Below, piece after piece: positions 49,101 through 59,399 of a stretch of DNA of 64,000 nucleotides. A model generated the notes under the pieces. The model saw only the letters and a list, made by a program, of their open reading frames with translations. It ran no database searches and was not told the origin of the DNA. Each line of letters starts with the position of its first letter. Positions within the stretch are counted from its first letter, which is position 1. A program made the translations under genes and the position numbers. The stretch is from Burhinus oedicnemus (taxonomy: Eukaryota; Chordata; Aves; Charadriiformes; Burhinidae): positions 383,115 through 447,114 of the forward strand of contig VFFE01006834.1 in assembly GCA_008921705.1 (NCBI GenBank). Direction: 5' to 3'.

Positions 49101-49114
49101 GGGATTATCCATAA
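43153..49114. other. Unassigned non-coding DNA
   Basis: The 175-codon minus-strand frame at 43448-43975 has no known domain. A segment at 43440-43500 (TTCACAGATGTTAAC, AAATCAAGTGGCTTGTCA) could be a very decayed MIR in minus orientation but is too weak to call. C-runs occur near 47075 and 47156. The stretch at about 48700-48850 is AT-rich. No other repeat was seen. Confidence 0.55.
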
Positions 49115-49515
49115 GAATCATAGAGAATGGTTTAGGCTGGAAGGGACCTTAAAGATCCTCTAGTTCCAATACCCTCTGCCGTGGGCAGGGACACCTCCCA
49201 CTAGACCAGGTTGCTCAAAGCCTCATCCAGCCTGGCCTTGAACATCTCCAGGGATGGGGCCTCCACTGGTTGCTCCCCTGGGCAACCTGTTCCTGTGCCT
49301 CACCACCCTCATAAAGAAAAATTTCTTCCTGAGATCTAATCCAGCTTGAAGCCATTACCCCTTGTCCTATCACTCCATGCCCTTGTAAAAAGTCCCTCTC
49401 CAGCTTTCTTGTAGGCCCCTTTCAGATCCTGAAAGGCTGCTAGAAGGTCTCCCTGGAGCCTTCTCTTCTCCAGGCTGAACAACCCCAACTCTCTCAGGTT
49501 CTTGTCCAGTACTGG
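49115..49515 (-). mobile_element. CR1 LINE, 5'-truncated 3' end
   Basis: Read on the minus strand, this is about 400 bases of the 3' end of a CR1 non-LTR retrotransposon. It holds the end of ORF2 followed by the 3' region with AGCAACCTGGTCTAGTGGGA, GGTGTCCCTGCCCACGGCAG, TTTAAGGTCCCTTCCAGCC and a terminal TTCTCTATGATTCTTA. CR1 elements end in short ATTCTATG-type repeats, lack poly-A and are almost always 5'-truncated, as here. There is no obvious target-site duplication. The copy is only moderately diverged and is the best evidence for avian origin. The 5' (right-hand) break falls at about 49505-49520. Confidence 0.93.
49336..49515 (-). pseudogene. CR1 ORF2 C-terminal remnant (reverse transcriptase protein)
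   Basis: The frame ending at 49336 encodes [15 protein letters not shown], then [16 protein letters not shown] and [21 protein letters not shown]. This is the conserved C-terminal tail of the CR1 ORF2 protein, downstream of the reverse-transcriptase domain. After GNGFKL the usual basic and Arg-rich segment is lost by a small deletion that shifts the frame and makes an immediate stop. The downstream family residues (LD.RKKFF, then MRVVRH and NRLPR) reappear in another frame. The piece has no endonuclease or RT catalytic region and cannot be functional. Confidence 0.9.
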
Positions 49516-50277
49516 CTCAGCCAATCTGTTTTAGAGCCAGTGGACATCTAATGGATCTCATGCTGTGGTAACAGCTCTTCTGGCTTGGTTTAAAAGCATC
49601 AAAGATTTACACAGGTCACCTTGAGATTGCTTGCATCAAGCTGAGAAAATAGTTCCTCAGGGATGTTTTTCTGGAAGCTTAGCATTGTGTAATTCCTATG
49701 TTGAAGGAATGTTAGGCTCTGAACAATGGATTTTTGTATATATGAAGTCTGAAGTTCCAGATAGACTGGATGAAACCATGCACAGCATCACTGCATGAAC
49801 AGATAATGAACAGGCCTGATCGGATGAGCTGAGGTATAGAAAACCAAAGTAAGTGAGAATGTTTTTTCGCTCCATGATGAAGAAGGAGAGAGGACAGTTT
49901 TGAGGGTTTCGGTCCTGGTGCTCTCCCTACCTTTATGCGGGACCTGGGGAAGTTTCTGTGTCTCTGTACTTTGTTTAGCACAGAGCTGAAGGGAAAGTTG
50001 TTGCCATTGCAACAGGCTATTTGAGAATTAACTTATTGGAAAACAGCTTGAGACCCTTAGGTAGAGGGCTTTATGTCACCAAAGCAAGGTGCCGAAATTT
50101 TGGGAACCTTATCGCTGTAGGTTCTCCCTATGATTGATAAGAGAGGAGGTGCACATCTCCACAGCCTCACCTAGCAATGTCCCTCTAGAATTGGTCCTGT
50201 ATCACCATGGACTACAGAAGGAGCAGGACATGAGCATCCATCTCAGTTCAGTGGGGTGAATCAAGATCTATGAAAGG
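49516..50277. other. Unassigned non-coding DNA
   Basis: The sequence flanks the CR1 copy on its 5'-truncated side. No gene or other repeat is recognised. Confidence 0.6.
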
Positions 50278-50336
50278 GAAAAAAAACAAACAAACAAACA
50301 AACAAAAAAAACCCACCCAAACAAAAAAACCCCCCA
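50278..50336. repeat. (CAAA)n and A/C low-complexity tract
   Basis: A run of A, then about five CAAA units, A8, CCCACCCAAAC, A7 and C6. It is nearly free of G and T over about 59 bases. The composition steps from A-rich to C-rich in the 3' direction. Confidence 0.85.
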
Positions 50337-51845
50337 TCATTATTAAAGCTTTCTATGCCTTAGGTGTATCTTCTTCTATTGCAGAGATTAGTTAGATGAA
50401 CCTGTGTTAGATGAAATAAAGACTTCATAATTCTGAGCATGCAAACTTCAAGCGCTTCTATTTGCTACGTTTCTACCTGGGGTATTCTTGTTGATCTGAA
50501 ATCTTGTGCTTCAGTGCAAAGGGGATTTTTCATTTGGGGACAAGGATTTTTTTTTCAATTTTTTATTTGTGGAGTTTTTTCCTTTGGCTTTTTTTTTTTC
50601 CTTTGCTTTTTTAATCACATTTGGGAACTGTAATATAATAAGTAAATTAGAAGTGCTTTTAATCAGTTCGTTTTTTCTTCAGATAGTCTCAATTTGTAGT
50701 GCATAAGGATGGGAAGAACATGTTTGCACGTCATTATTAGTAGTTTGCATATCTCAGTTACATACAATGTATTATTACTGAAGATCAAATAGAAAAATCA
50801 TAGTTCAACGTATAGTTAAAAATTGCACCATACCACAGTTCCAAAGCAGAGACCAACTAAGGTTGCATGGGTATCCTTAATACCTTCAGGTTTGGCATTG
50901 CTTTGTTTCTTTTTTCTTAATGTTCAATTTGGCTTCAAATACATGATTACATATTTTTAACTAAATACTTGGAAATATTAAGAAAATACTTGTCAGTGGT
51001 GATTCGGGGTTCTGTTTTAACAGATTCTAACACATTCAAGAGAGGTTAAGAGTTCATTGTTTGGGTAAGAACTTGCTGTACCTGTGGCTGCGGTTTATGA
51101 CATGCAGCTCAGTGGGTTGAAAGGGTAAGCGAGCAGCAATCCATTGCAAACTAGGTCGCGTTCGCTCAACGCCTATGACCTGAAGTCATAAGTCCATTTT
51201 TTTTATTCTTTTTAGGTTGGCCTGGAAGAGGCTGACAAAGGAGGAGGAATTGTGGCTGTTTGCTTTTTGCCTGCAAGCAATTTACAGATCGTTTTTGCTG
51301 GATCGCAATAGACGTATCGTATTTAAAATCCAACATGTACTTTCCCCTATCCCCACAAAGCCGCAACGGTCTTACTGACAGGACGTTTGATGTTCCTTCT
51401 GACAAGATGAAGCTTTTACTTGAATGATAATCACATCACTCATGCCATGATCTCTGCAAAGCGGTACATTTTTAACTAGGAAAAGCTTTTATTATAGATT
51501 AGCTATGATACTGACTTTTCCTGAATGGGTTTCTGGTACTGTGTAATAAGAACATTGTGTCATTTGGTGATCGTAATTGGCATTATGTTTTGGCTCTGAA
51601 CTGACTGCATGTAGAACACGTGCATTTGGGATCCACATCCTTAGTTTAATACACAGTAAAACATTACCTTTTTCTGCTGTTTCAGGCTACTTATGAAGGA
51701 GCAAGAAAGAAAAATGTTTGATGTCCTACCACTAGTTCCTGTGTCTTTTTAGCTGAGAAAATTATTATTCAGGAAAGTTGTATCACTGGGCATTAGGAGG
51801 GACTGGATCATTAATATTTAACTGTGTTGGAAGTAGGAAGTACTG
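50337..51845. other. Unassigned AT-rich DNA
   Basis: T-rich stretches at about 50549-50612 produce overlapping Phe-rich frames that are composition artefacts. No gene or repeat is recognised. Confidence 0.6.
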
Positions 51846-52060
51846 TAACAATAATAATAATTTGCACTTGCACAGCACATTTCTCCTGAGGATCTCAAAG
51901 CACTTTACAAACCATTTAATTAAGCCTTACTAAATCCCTCTGAGGTTTATTATTAGTCCCATTTTACAGATGGTTAAGCAAGGGCATAAAGAAGTTAAAT
52001 GGTTTGCCTAAATGAGTTAGTGGCAACAATAACCATGTACTTCAGGAGTCCTGACCACAT
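51846..52060 (-). repeat. Well-preserved MIR SINE (minus orientation)
   Basis: The reverse-complement order is nearly complete: AACAATAATAATAATTTGCA, GGATCTCAAAGCACTTTACAA, CCCTCTGAGGTTTATTATTA, GTCCCATTTTACAGATGG, AAGTTAAATGGTTTGCCTAA and TTCAGGAGTCCTGACC. These fit the MIR 3' end, the CCCTATGAGGTA segment, CATTTTACAGATGAGG, the conserved AAGTNACTTGCCCAA core and the AACCCAGGTCT... segment in turn. It is the longest and clearest MIR in the window. AAAGCACTTTACAA is typical of the MIR/MIR3 group. Confidence 0.85.
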
Positions 52061-52418
52061 TTCTCCTCTCTAACAGAGAAGGTATCAAGTGACCATAGCG
52101 TCTTGCCAGCAGCAAGCAGAAGAGTGTAACAGCTGAAAGCAGGTGAAATGTTTTGTTTGAGGTATTTCACTGCGAGTACCCTCTGGAAATGGCACGCTGC
52201 TGTAGATTGGTTATATTATCGCTTGGTGTCCTGGCCGTAGAAGAGATACGCAGCACGTGCTTACCTTGGCCAAGGGACAGAAGGGGCCTGAGAGCCCAAA
52301 ATGTGGGAGCAAGAAGTGGGCTTAAGTCTGGCTCTCCACCTGGCCAAGGGTCTATGTTTCATCCCTTCATTCCCCAGGGATCTCTATGTTCTGCTTCCAA
52401 CCTGTAAGAGACCGGTGC
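52061..52418. other. Unassigned non-coding DNA
   Basis: TTGGCCAAGGG-type words recur at about 52265 and 52342 (a short direct repeat). No gene is recognised. Confidence 0.6.
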
Positions 52419-52433
52419 TTTTTTTTTTTTTTT
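52419..52433. repeat. Poly-T run
   Basis: This is a 15-base homopolymer of T. No retroposon body is recognised next to it. Confidence 0.9.
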
Positions 52434-53254
52434 AATCGGTACTGCAGCTTTGGCCAGCAAAGAACTTATTTCATCAAGTAAGGAAAGAAGTTCTTACCAC
52501 CGGATTTAAAATTTTTCATATCATTAGCAGCTGCTTCTCCTCAGATGCCCAACATGAAAGGTTGGTTTATGAAGACATAAAGCAGAAGCATACGGGCAAG
52601 GGGAACTCGTGCTCCCTGCTTAGCCGAGAGCCACTTAGGAGGGTGTTTGTGTACAAATGCATTAGATTATGGTTAAGCAGCTTATGGACATAAAAACACA
52701 TTAGAACTTTACAGCATGCTATAAATTACAGTTTTGCAGCATTCACAGCCACAATGTTAGGTAATTACATTCATTAATCTACTACTAAGAGCAAACAAAG
52801 TTGCCTCCCAAATGGTACTGTGTGTGCTTGTGCTCAGCTGGGAATGTGCTGAGAAGGAGCCCCTCCCCCATGTCTTCCTCCACCACTATTCTGCCTTACT
52901 CGGAAACTTTCTGATTTTATGATGACTTTGAGCAGGCCAGACTTTCAAACATATTGGTCTAAACATTTAGGATCCACAGTGGAAGAATTTGTGATAATCT
53001 TGTCTCATACAGCTCTAAGCTTTTTCTAAGAAGCTGCAAGCAGTGTATGGACTTACTGCAATCATTTAGTTAGGAAGGAGTTATTGCTTGTTGTCTCTTA
53101 GGTAATCCATTTGTGCCCTGCCACCTGATATTTAGTAGTTCCTATAATTGTTAGCCTCGGCAGCTAATATTCTGTGGACACTTGCTTGGCTTTAGGTTGA
53201 GCATCTCATGCTTCCTTTTCTTCTGAGCAGAAATATTTCCTTTAATTACAGCAG
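52434..53254. other. Unassigned DNA, possible regulatory block 52640-52800
   Basis: The block at 52640-52800 is AT-rich and holds TAATTA (52762-52767), ATTAATC and CATTAG words, with low CpG and no repeat signature. It looks like a candidate conserved non-coding element. No gene is recognised. Confidence 0.45.
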
Positions 53255-53295
53255 ATTTTCAACTGGTGTAAATTAGGATAACCGCATCTGTGTGT
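53255..53295. repeat. Possible fossil of an amniote palindromic repeat
   Basis: GATTTTCAACTGGTGTAAATT followed by AGGATAACCGCATCTG resembles the 'GATCCTCAGCTGGTGTAAATTGGCATAGC' unit that recurs in amniote genomes, as I recall it. Only about 40 bases match and the second half of the palindrome is not evident. Confidence 0.3.
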
Positions 53296-54391
53296 CTCCA
53301 GGTTGAATGTCTGTCCCACTGACCATTTCTTTTCTTTTTCTTTCTTTATCTTGCATTGTGAGGAAAGGCTTTCAAACCATTTGTTTGAGGTGCAGCCATA
53401 TTCTGTACAAGCGGTCGTCTTCTGATTCCTTCTTGTTTCAATTTCTTGTTTTAAAAGACCCTTCATGGCCACTTTTTTTCCTCTCCAATGGACCAAGTTT
53501 TATCTTCAACATCATCTACCTTAGGGCAACCAGCTCTCTAATCTCTGTCAGTCAGCCGCGTTTTCACTGGGACTTTCCGTGAATTTTTACCTACGAAAGT
53601 AGGAGAGCATAGACTTGTACTAGCCAGTGTATTCTGCGTTCTTAACCTCTTGGAGTGTGCGTTAGAAAACAGAGCTCACCGAAATTCCCTGGAAAACTTC
53701 CTCCAGTTTCAGTGCCTGCTGAGCAGGGTACACATATGAAAACTACTGCTCAGTAGTGCTAAAAGTAACAGAAACAGAACAGTTGACTGGCTCATCGCCC
53801 TGAATTTTTAAGAAATCAAGGTACTAACAAATATTCAGCATCTTAGTCCTTGTAAAAACTTAAATACCCCAAAAATCAAAGAAAAATCACTCTAAAAAAA
53901 GCTCACACCCTGTCATGAAGGTATGAGTCCATTCAACTTAACTTCAGTAAGTCAGAAAGCAAAAAGCCTTCTCTTTTGTTTGTAAAACTTAAATGAATCT
54001 GATTATAAAGACTTAAGCTTGGACAAGTCAACAGGAGTAGAAGACTTGTAGGAAGGACCCACGGCTTCTATGTCAGTTCATTAATTGGCTTTTCAGTTGC
54101 TGATCTCCTTTCACATGAAGACCATCTTTACATGCGTATAAAAAAGAGCCATGAAGCTACCTGCGCTACTGAAGTAGGAGCAGCCGTTACGTGAGACAGT
54201 GGCAGATGCTTAATCACACGACAGTCTTCAGTGAAAGGCATTCATCTGTTTGCTAAATAGATGTAGCTTCAATGACACTTGAGCACTCCAGTTTCTAGGG
54301 AATTTCTTTGTCATTACTGACAAATTTATTGTCATGACCATTAAACTAATAAAACACAGCACACACAGCAACAGCTATTTGAGGGAAGTGA
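53296..54391. other. Unassigned non-coding DNA
   Basis: A TTTCTTTTC-type pyrimidine tract lies at about 53325-53350 and otherwise the sequence is AT-rich and unique. No gene is recognised. Confidence 0.6.
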
Positions 54392-54416
54392 TTTTTTTTT
54401 TTACTTTTTTTTTTTT
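54392..54416. repeat. Double poly-T run
   Basis: A T11 run and a T12 run are separated by AC. No element body is recognised. Confidence 0.85.
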
Positions 54417-54988
54417 GTGCTACAGAAACCCCTCCAGCTCCATGTCCTGAGTTGTCATCTGCTTATTGCCCTGGATCACCATGACTGATGACCGCAGGAG
54501 GTGGAAAAAAGCAGGTCCATAATCTTAACTATGGGACAGGTCAGGCGGAGCACATTTGGCAGGGATGAGCCTCCCAATGGAATGACTTGCTTTCGTGCAC
54601 CTTGCCCAGCTGGAGCTTAGTGCTGTCCATAACAGGCTGCCTCTGCCCGGGGTAGAACCATGAACCGCTTTGGCCCGTCACACAGACACAAGCTGCCTCT
54701 CAGCTGCTGGTGTGCTTTGGTATCAGCACCAACGCGCTGCTTGTTCACGTAGGCAAGGACTGCAGTAATGGCCTTTGTTTCTGAGAGAACAGCAGTTGAT
54801 GGGAAACAACTGCCTGGTAAATCACGGTTTTAAGTTGGACATTGTGTTTGGCTGTTACCTGCTTGGCTTCAGCTTACCTTTTAGGTGGTACATTGAGATA
54901 TGCAACTGCATTCATGTGGGCTTTGCTTCCATTTTTTCCATATGTAAGCATCAAGAAATCAGAAATCCCTATTTATAAGGGCAGTGTG
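54417..54988. other. GC-richer unassigned DNA
   Basis: This is more GC-rich than its surroundings (especially 54430-54740), with several CpGs and no recognised gene or repeat. Confidence 0.55.
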
Positions 54989-55075
54989 TCTCCCTGCTGC
55001 CAGGCAGCCTGGCTCGTGGGTCCACAGCCAGGCAGCAGCGGGGAGAGCCCGTGAGCCAGACCAGCAGCCTGCTGG
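54989..55075. repeat. GC-rich hairpin cluster, pre-miRNA-like
   Basis: The outer stem is TCTCCC (54989-54994) with GGGAGA (55041-55046) and TGCTGCC (54995-55001) with GGCAGCA (55031-55037), with a 3-nt bulge GCG. An alternative inner stem is GCAGCCTGGCT (55004-55014) with AGCCAGGCAGC (55026-55036), with one mismatch. Fifteen bases downstream is CCAGCAG-C-CTGCTGG (55061-55075). The 58-nt fold has the size of a microRNA precursor, but no known microRNA seed is recognised and the alternative folds compete. Confidence 0.6.
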
Positions 55076-56387
55076 AACGCAGATAAATCGAGGTCCTACA
55101 GGAGAGTGTCAAGACAGAAGGATGTTGTCAGAGCTGGGTGTTTAATGTCACGTGCAGCTGCCAACCTGGTCCTTGCCCTCCTGACAAAACAGCTGCCATT
55201 TTGGGTTAGCATCAGAGCCGTGGAGCCGAGCGATCGTCAGCGCTCATGTATTACTAATGCCATCTGTGTCGTCTGCGGAGCATCCTATAAAGCGTACAGA
55301 GAAGGCGATAAACACGGGCTTTCTCTTAATGCTGAAGTACCATGGTGAATCTTTGCTTCCCTTACTCACACAGGCAGTCTCAGAGCTCCCATCACGCCGA
55401 GCGCTTTACTGCTCTGCTCAGGCGTTCAGTGACTTAATTGTGTGATGGTATTGATGTAAAATTTAACAGCCAGTGTGTGTATTGACTATAGCTTCATCGG
55501 TTGCTGCTAGAACATGCTGTGCTATTGCCCTGCTATTCATTTAGCTGTTTTGGTCCATTTATTAGATATTACAGAGATTTTCCTTTTCTGGACAGAACTG
55601 GTAGTGATTTCTGCAGTGGAAACCTATTGGGAATGACTCTAATCTAGTTTCTGAGGATTTGTTTATTGGGGCAGCACATGCTGGGCTAATTTCAGGGTAC
55701 GTGTTCCATGGTATCTTTTCTATCCACAAGTGAAGTTTTAATGAGGGGATATAGTACTCAAACAGCAGCTTTTTTTTCCCCCCTTTTATTTTCCACCCAA
55801 AAAGCAGCAAAAGCAAAATTGGCTCAGTCAGTATTTATTGGCAAATTAGTGTTCCTAAAGACTTCCTTTTGCTTGTTCTTTTCTAGAGCTTGGAGAAATA
55901 AGATTTCACGTAATGCATCTGGGATTGGATTACTGGATTGAATTTCGCAAAGTACGCTAGGGACAGCTGAGCCTGTTTAGAAAGCAGCTAAGCCCCTCTA
56001 AGTCAGTAAAAATTCAATTCATGATAGTCGATGAGGGATTTTTCTGTGTTTTTTGTTTTGGGTGGTTTATTTGCTGTTGGATGGTCGTGTTTCCTTTGAG
56101 GTGTTTTATCAAGGTTTATTAAGCTTGTGGTGGAGGGATGGTGGGATCCAGCCTTCCTCTGAAAAACATTAGGGAAGAAAGCATCCTGGAAGCTGATGTC
56201 CCTCGGCCTGCTTGCTCGTTGAACACAAATGTTAATTCTTATAGGAGCTCTTCGGCGGAGTTTATATGTTATGACCATTTTGGAAAGCCACAGAAACATG
56301 AAGACGTTCAAAATTTATCAAAGTTGAGGTTGCGATTGGTTATTACTTTGCATCTGGTCTTTTGTGTGCTTGTGAGCTCCCGCTCCT
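55076..56387. other. Unassigned non-coding DNA
   Basis: No gene or dispersed repeat is recognised. A T8/C4 run lies at about 55768-55782. Confidence 0.6.
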
Positions 56388-56413
56388 CCCCTCCCTCCTT
56401 CCCTCCCTCCCCC
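56388..56413 (-). other. C-rich tract, minus-strand G-quadruplex motif
   Basis: Five C-runs of three or more (C4, C3, C3, C3, C5) are separated by loops of 1, 5, 1 and 1. The minus strand forms a canonical G4 motif with a spare G-run. It lies in a wider pyrimidine tract, 56379-56420. Confidence 0.75.
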
Positions 56414-57139
56414 TTCTCTCCTGCTGGGAGTTGAGGTTTTGGTCCTCAAAACCAGGCCAACCACGTTATTATAGTGCAGATGGCAATAATCTCTGCGTGT
56501 GATTCTGATAACAGATCGCAGGACGCAGCAGGGTTTGGGAAATTCCAGCTCTGGTGCAGGGATGGAGATCATCCCAGAAGAATACTGTCTGAATTTAGAT
56601 TCTGTTTCTCGCTGTAAAATTGGCCTGAATTTTTTTTCTGGAAGTCCTTCTCTGTTTCTTAGGCCAGTGGTACTGTGTTGCTGGTGCATGCTTGGCTTAT
56701 TCTTGGAACCGAATTTTTTTGGAAGAGAACATCAGAGAAGTTTGTACAGTGCTTTGCCAACCTAATTAAGGAGAGGTGTGAGTGTATGGACCCAGGGCGG
56801 AGGTAGCTGGGCTAAGCTGGAGGGAAAGGAGAAGTGGGAAGGCTGGCAAATTTCTCACGGGGTGGAGTAACTTCTAGTGAGGCCATCAAGAATGCAAGAA
56901 AGGAGGAAAAAAAAAAATTGTGAATGAGTTAAAGACTGCTGTGGGAGGCAATAATAAAATACTTTGTTGAAACCCTCTTATAGTATCTCTTAGAGTCCTA
57001 TGCGTCCTGTAATAGTCCTGAGAAGGAGGTTGCAGAAGTGTGGTATGTGAGAGGACTGTATCCTCCCCCCCCCTTAAACATGAAATGGGCAAAGAAGCAA
57101 AATGCTTTTGCTCTTCTAATAGGAAGAAATAATGGTTTT
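56414..57139. other. Unassigned non-coding DNA
   Basis: No gene is recognised. An A10 run is at about 56907-56918 and a C9 run at about 57065-57073. Confidence 0.6.
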
Positions 57140-57540
57140 CTAGGTGAGGTTTAATGCTCTCAGCAAATCTTTGCAGTTTATGTTTTTACATTATAGTCAT
57201 TTTCTTGAGTCAGACATCCCTGCTGCCTGTTAAGTAAACACAGAAAGCATAGATTATCAGTTAAGAGTATCGACAGCATTTCAAGTGCTATCAGAGAACA
57301 TTTAATTCAGTTTAATTTTGTGATAAATCTCATGTTTAATCCTCTGGTTGCTCTGTAATCATGTCTCTATTGATCTTTTCTGAATGACTGCGTGCAGTTT
57401 AATAAACTTTGCCATTAACCCAAGCTTTCTAAAGGGGGGAGATTGATTCCAGTATCAAGTCCGATAGAACCAATAAGCACCTGAACATCATTAAATCTGT
57501 CCATTATTAAACATTTGCATTAAGATCAAAGTAAAAGTGG
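57140..57540. other. Long AT-rich block, candidate conserved non-coding element
   Basis: About 400 bases have almost no CpG, no repeat signature and many ATTA/TAAT-type words (TTTAATTCAGTTTAATTTTG, CCATTATTAAACATTTGCAT), with no open frame of note. This is the composition of deeply conserved enhancers near developmental genes. It is inferred only; alignment would decide. Confidence 0.3.
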
Positions 57541-58469
57541 GGAGGCGAATTTGCAGCTTATTAGAGAAAGAGTTTGCAATCGGAAAGCCTCAGTATGTCA
57601 GTCAAAATCAGCAGCAGTTTTCAGCCTGGCTGATTCAAGCTGACACCTCCTTTCATTTCTTATTTCTCAAATCCGTCTTTCATCCTATTGAGTGGCCTCC
57701 TTCCCTCTTTTCCCAGCCATAATTATATCCTTTAATTTATTCCATCTTTTTCACTCCAGGCATTTGTTTAGTCCAGGTTTTTGAGGTCATTTTTGCCTCA
57801 TAATAGATCTACAGAGTTTGGGTGTCTTTTCGAAGCGTTGGTTTGGATATTCTGTCCTGATCTACTTTTATGAGGACTGCCCTAGTTACACGAGATGTAA
57901 AACATGCTGGGGAATGGGGGGCAGGTTATAGAACTGAAAAAAAGGGATAACCTTCTCAAATTCCTTCTTTTAAGGCTTGTTCCCACCACTCCTCACTGGA
58001 GCTGCCTCACGTACTCCAAATGCCAAAGTGCATTGGCAATTTGGCCTGGATCCATACAGGTACGCAGGAGCATTGCTGGCATAGGGACCTAGTACCAGCT
58101 GGATTGCTTTGAAACGAAGCACCTGAATTCCTTGTGGCTGGGAGTGCATTGGTGGCCTGGGGGAGCATCTGTGCATCTCTGTGACGTTGGGCAGGCGAAT
58201 GGTCCCTCCAAACACAGTGGGTCTGACTCTCGGGCCATACGAGGGAAGCGGGGACTGGCACAGGCTGACAAGATATCGTCTTTTGTACAATTTTGCTGTC
58301 TGGTGATCTGTCAAAGCAGCGCTGCTCTGCCAGAACAGCCGGTAGGGGATGTTCAAGGGCTATAGGGAGCTTAGAAAGGAAACTGCCTGCAGTCTCTTCT
58401 TCCCTTTCCCCACTCTTCATTCTCCTGCAAGCATCAGAAGTTCTCAACCAACGGGAGAAAGAAGGGTCT
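57541..58469. other. Unassigned non-coding DNA
   Basis: The minus-strand frames at 57970-58356 (128 codons) and 58007-58483 (158 codons) overlap each other in different frames and show no domain. I do not call either. Confidence 0.55.
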
Positions 58470-59150
58470 TTATTGATTTCCAAGGCTGCAACTTGTGTGG
58501 AGAGAGTTGTCGGTGGGGGAAATGATAGCAGGAGAACGCGCCTCGTGAAGCAGAGACACTGGCTCAGGCCAGAGGAGGAGGATGCGGGGAGCTGGTGGTG
58601 AGGGAGACGGGAGGAGACTGATCCTCCTGGAGGGGGACAGAGATGGAGAGTTGTCTGGAATTAGGATGAAGAACAAGGAAGGGGAAATGCTGTGACCCCT
58701 CTGTGTTAGGAAGGAGAACAGGGCATGCAGGGAGCCTGTAAGTGTGGGAGGGAAAACCATGAGAAAGCAAGAACCACACACGTATCCATGCAGCTGAGCG
58801 ACAGCTGTGAGGCTGTCCTGAATGAAAGGCAGAGAAAGGGAGATGTAGATGCTCTCCTCTTCTAATAAGAACGACGGAGAAGAGACGAAAGACATGACTT
58901 TCCTATTCCACACATCAGTTGGAGGAGAACAGGGAGATGCCAGAAGTACCCGCTTGGCAGGAGGCCTGGAGGGAGCCTCTGGGTGGGGAGACGAGGAGGG
59001 GCAAGAGGCAGGCAAGAGGGCTGCAGCACTCCACAGGGTCCACAGGGGCTGCCCCAGGAACACGCTGGCTGTGGTTGGTTGGCCTGATGAAGCCGAAAGG
59101 CCACAGAGGCTTGGAAGATGAAAGACTGACTTTGCTACTCTTCCCAAAAT
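58470..59150. other. Purine-rich stretch with the window's longest open frame
   Basis: The plus strand is strongly purine-rich (GGAGA, GAGGAGGA and GGGAGG words) for nearly 700 bases. This depletes TTA, CTA and TCA on the plus strand and so removes stop codons from the minus strand. A 225-codon minus-strand frame (58470-59147) results. Its translation is rich in Ser, Pro and Leu, shows no domain and is shadowed by other long frames on both strands. A coding exon is not excluded but is not supported. Confidence 0.5.
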
Positions 59151-59399
59151 AAATTAACGAATAGTGCAAGCCCTGAGATGTTGGACACCGACCGTTATAT
59201 TTCTTATCCAGAAGATGGCTGCCTTGATCTAGGTCTGACCAGAGGGAGATGTGCCAACCGCTCCGTGAACCCGCGTCACCTTTGCAGTGTCTTGTTTGTT
59301 TTTTCTAAGCATGTGTGCAGCCCTCTTTGTTCCTGTGGTGCCTGATCCATTTACCTCTTTAAGTAGTTAGCATTACAAGGCGCAGATGAACTAGTATGT
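59151..59399. other. Unassigned non-coding DNA
   Basis: No gene or clear repeat is seen. The last 50 bases may belong to the 3' part of the MIR that follows. Confidence 0.5.

Noticed and set aside
58007..58483. 158-codon minus-strand open frame
   Set aside because: It overlaps a different open frame on the same strand (57970-58356), and neither resembles a known protein.
58470..59147. 225-codon minus-strand open frame as a gene
   Set aside because: It is explained by plus-strand purine excess, which removes stop codons from the minus strand. The translation is Ser/Pro/Leu-rich with no domain, and other frames on both strands are also open.
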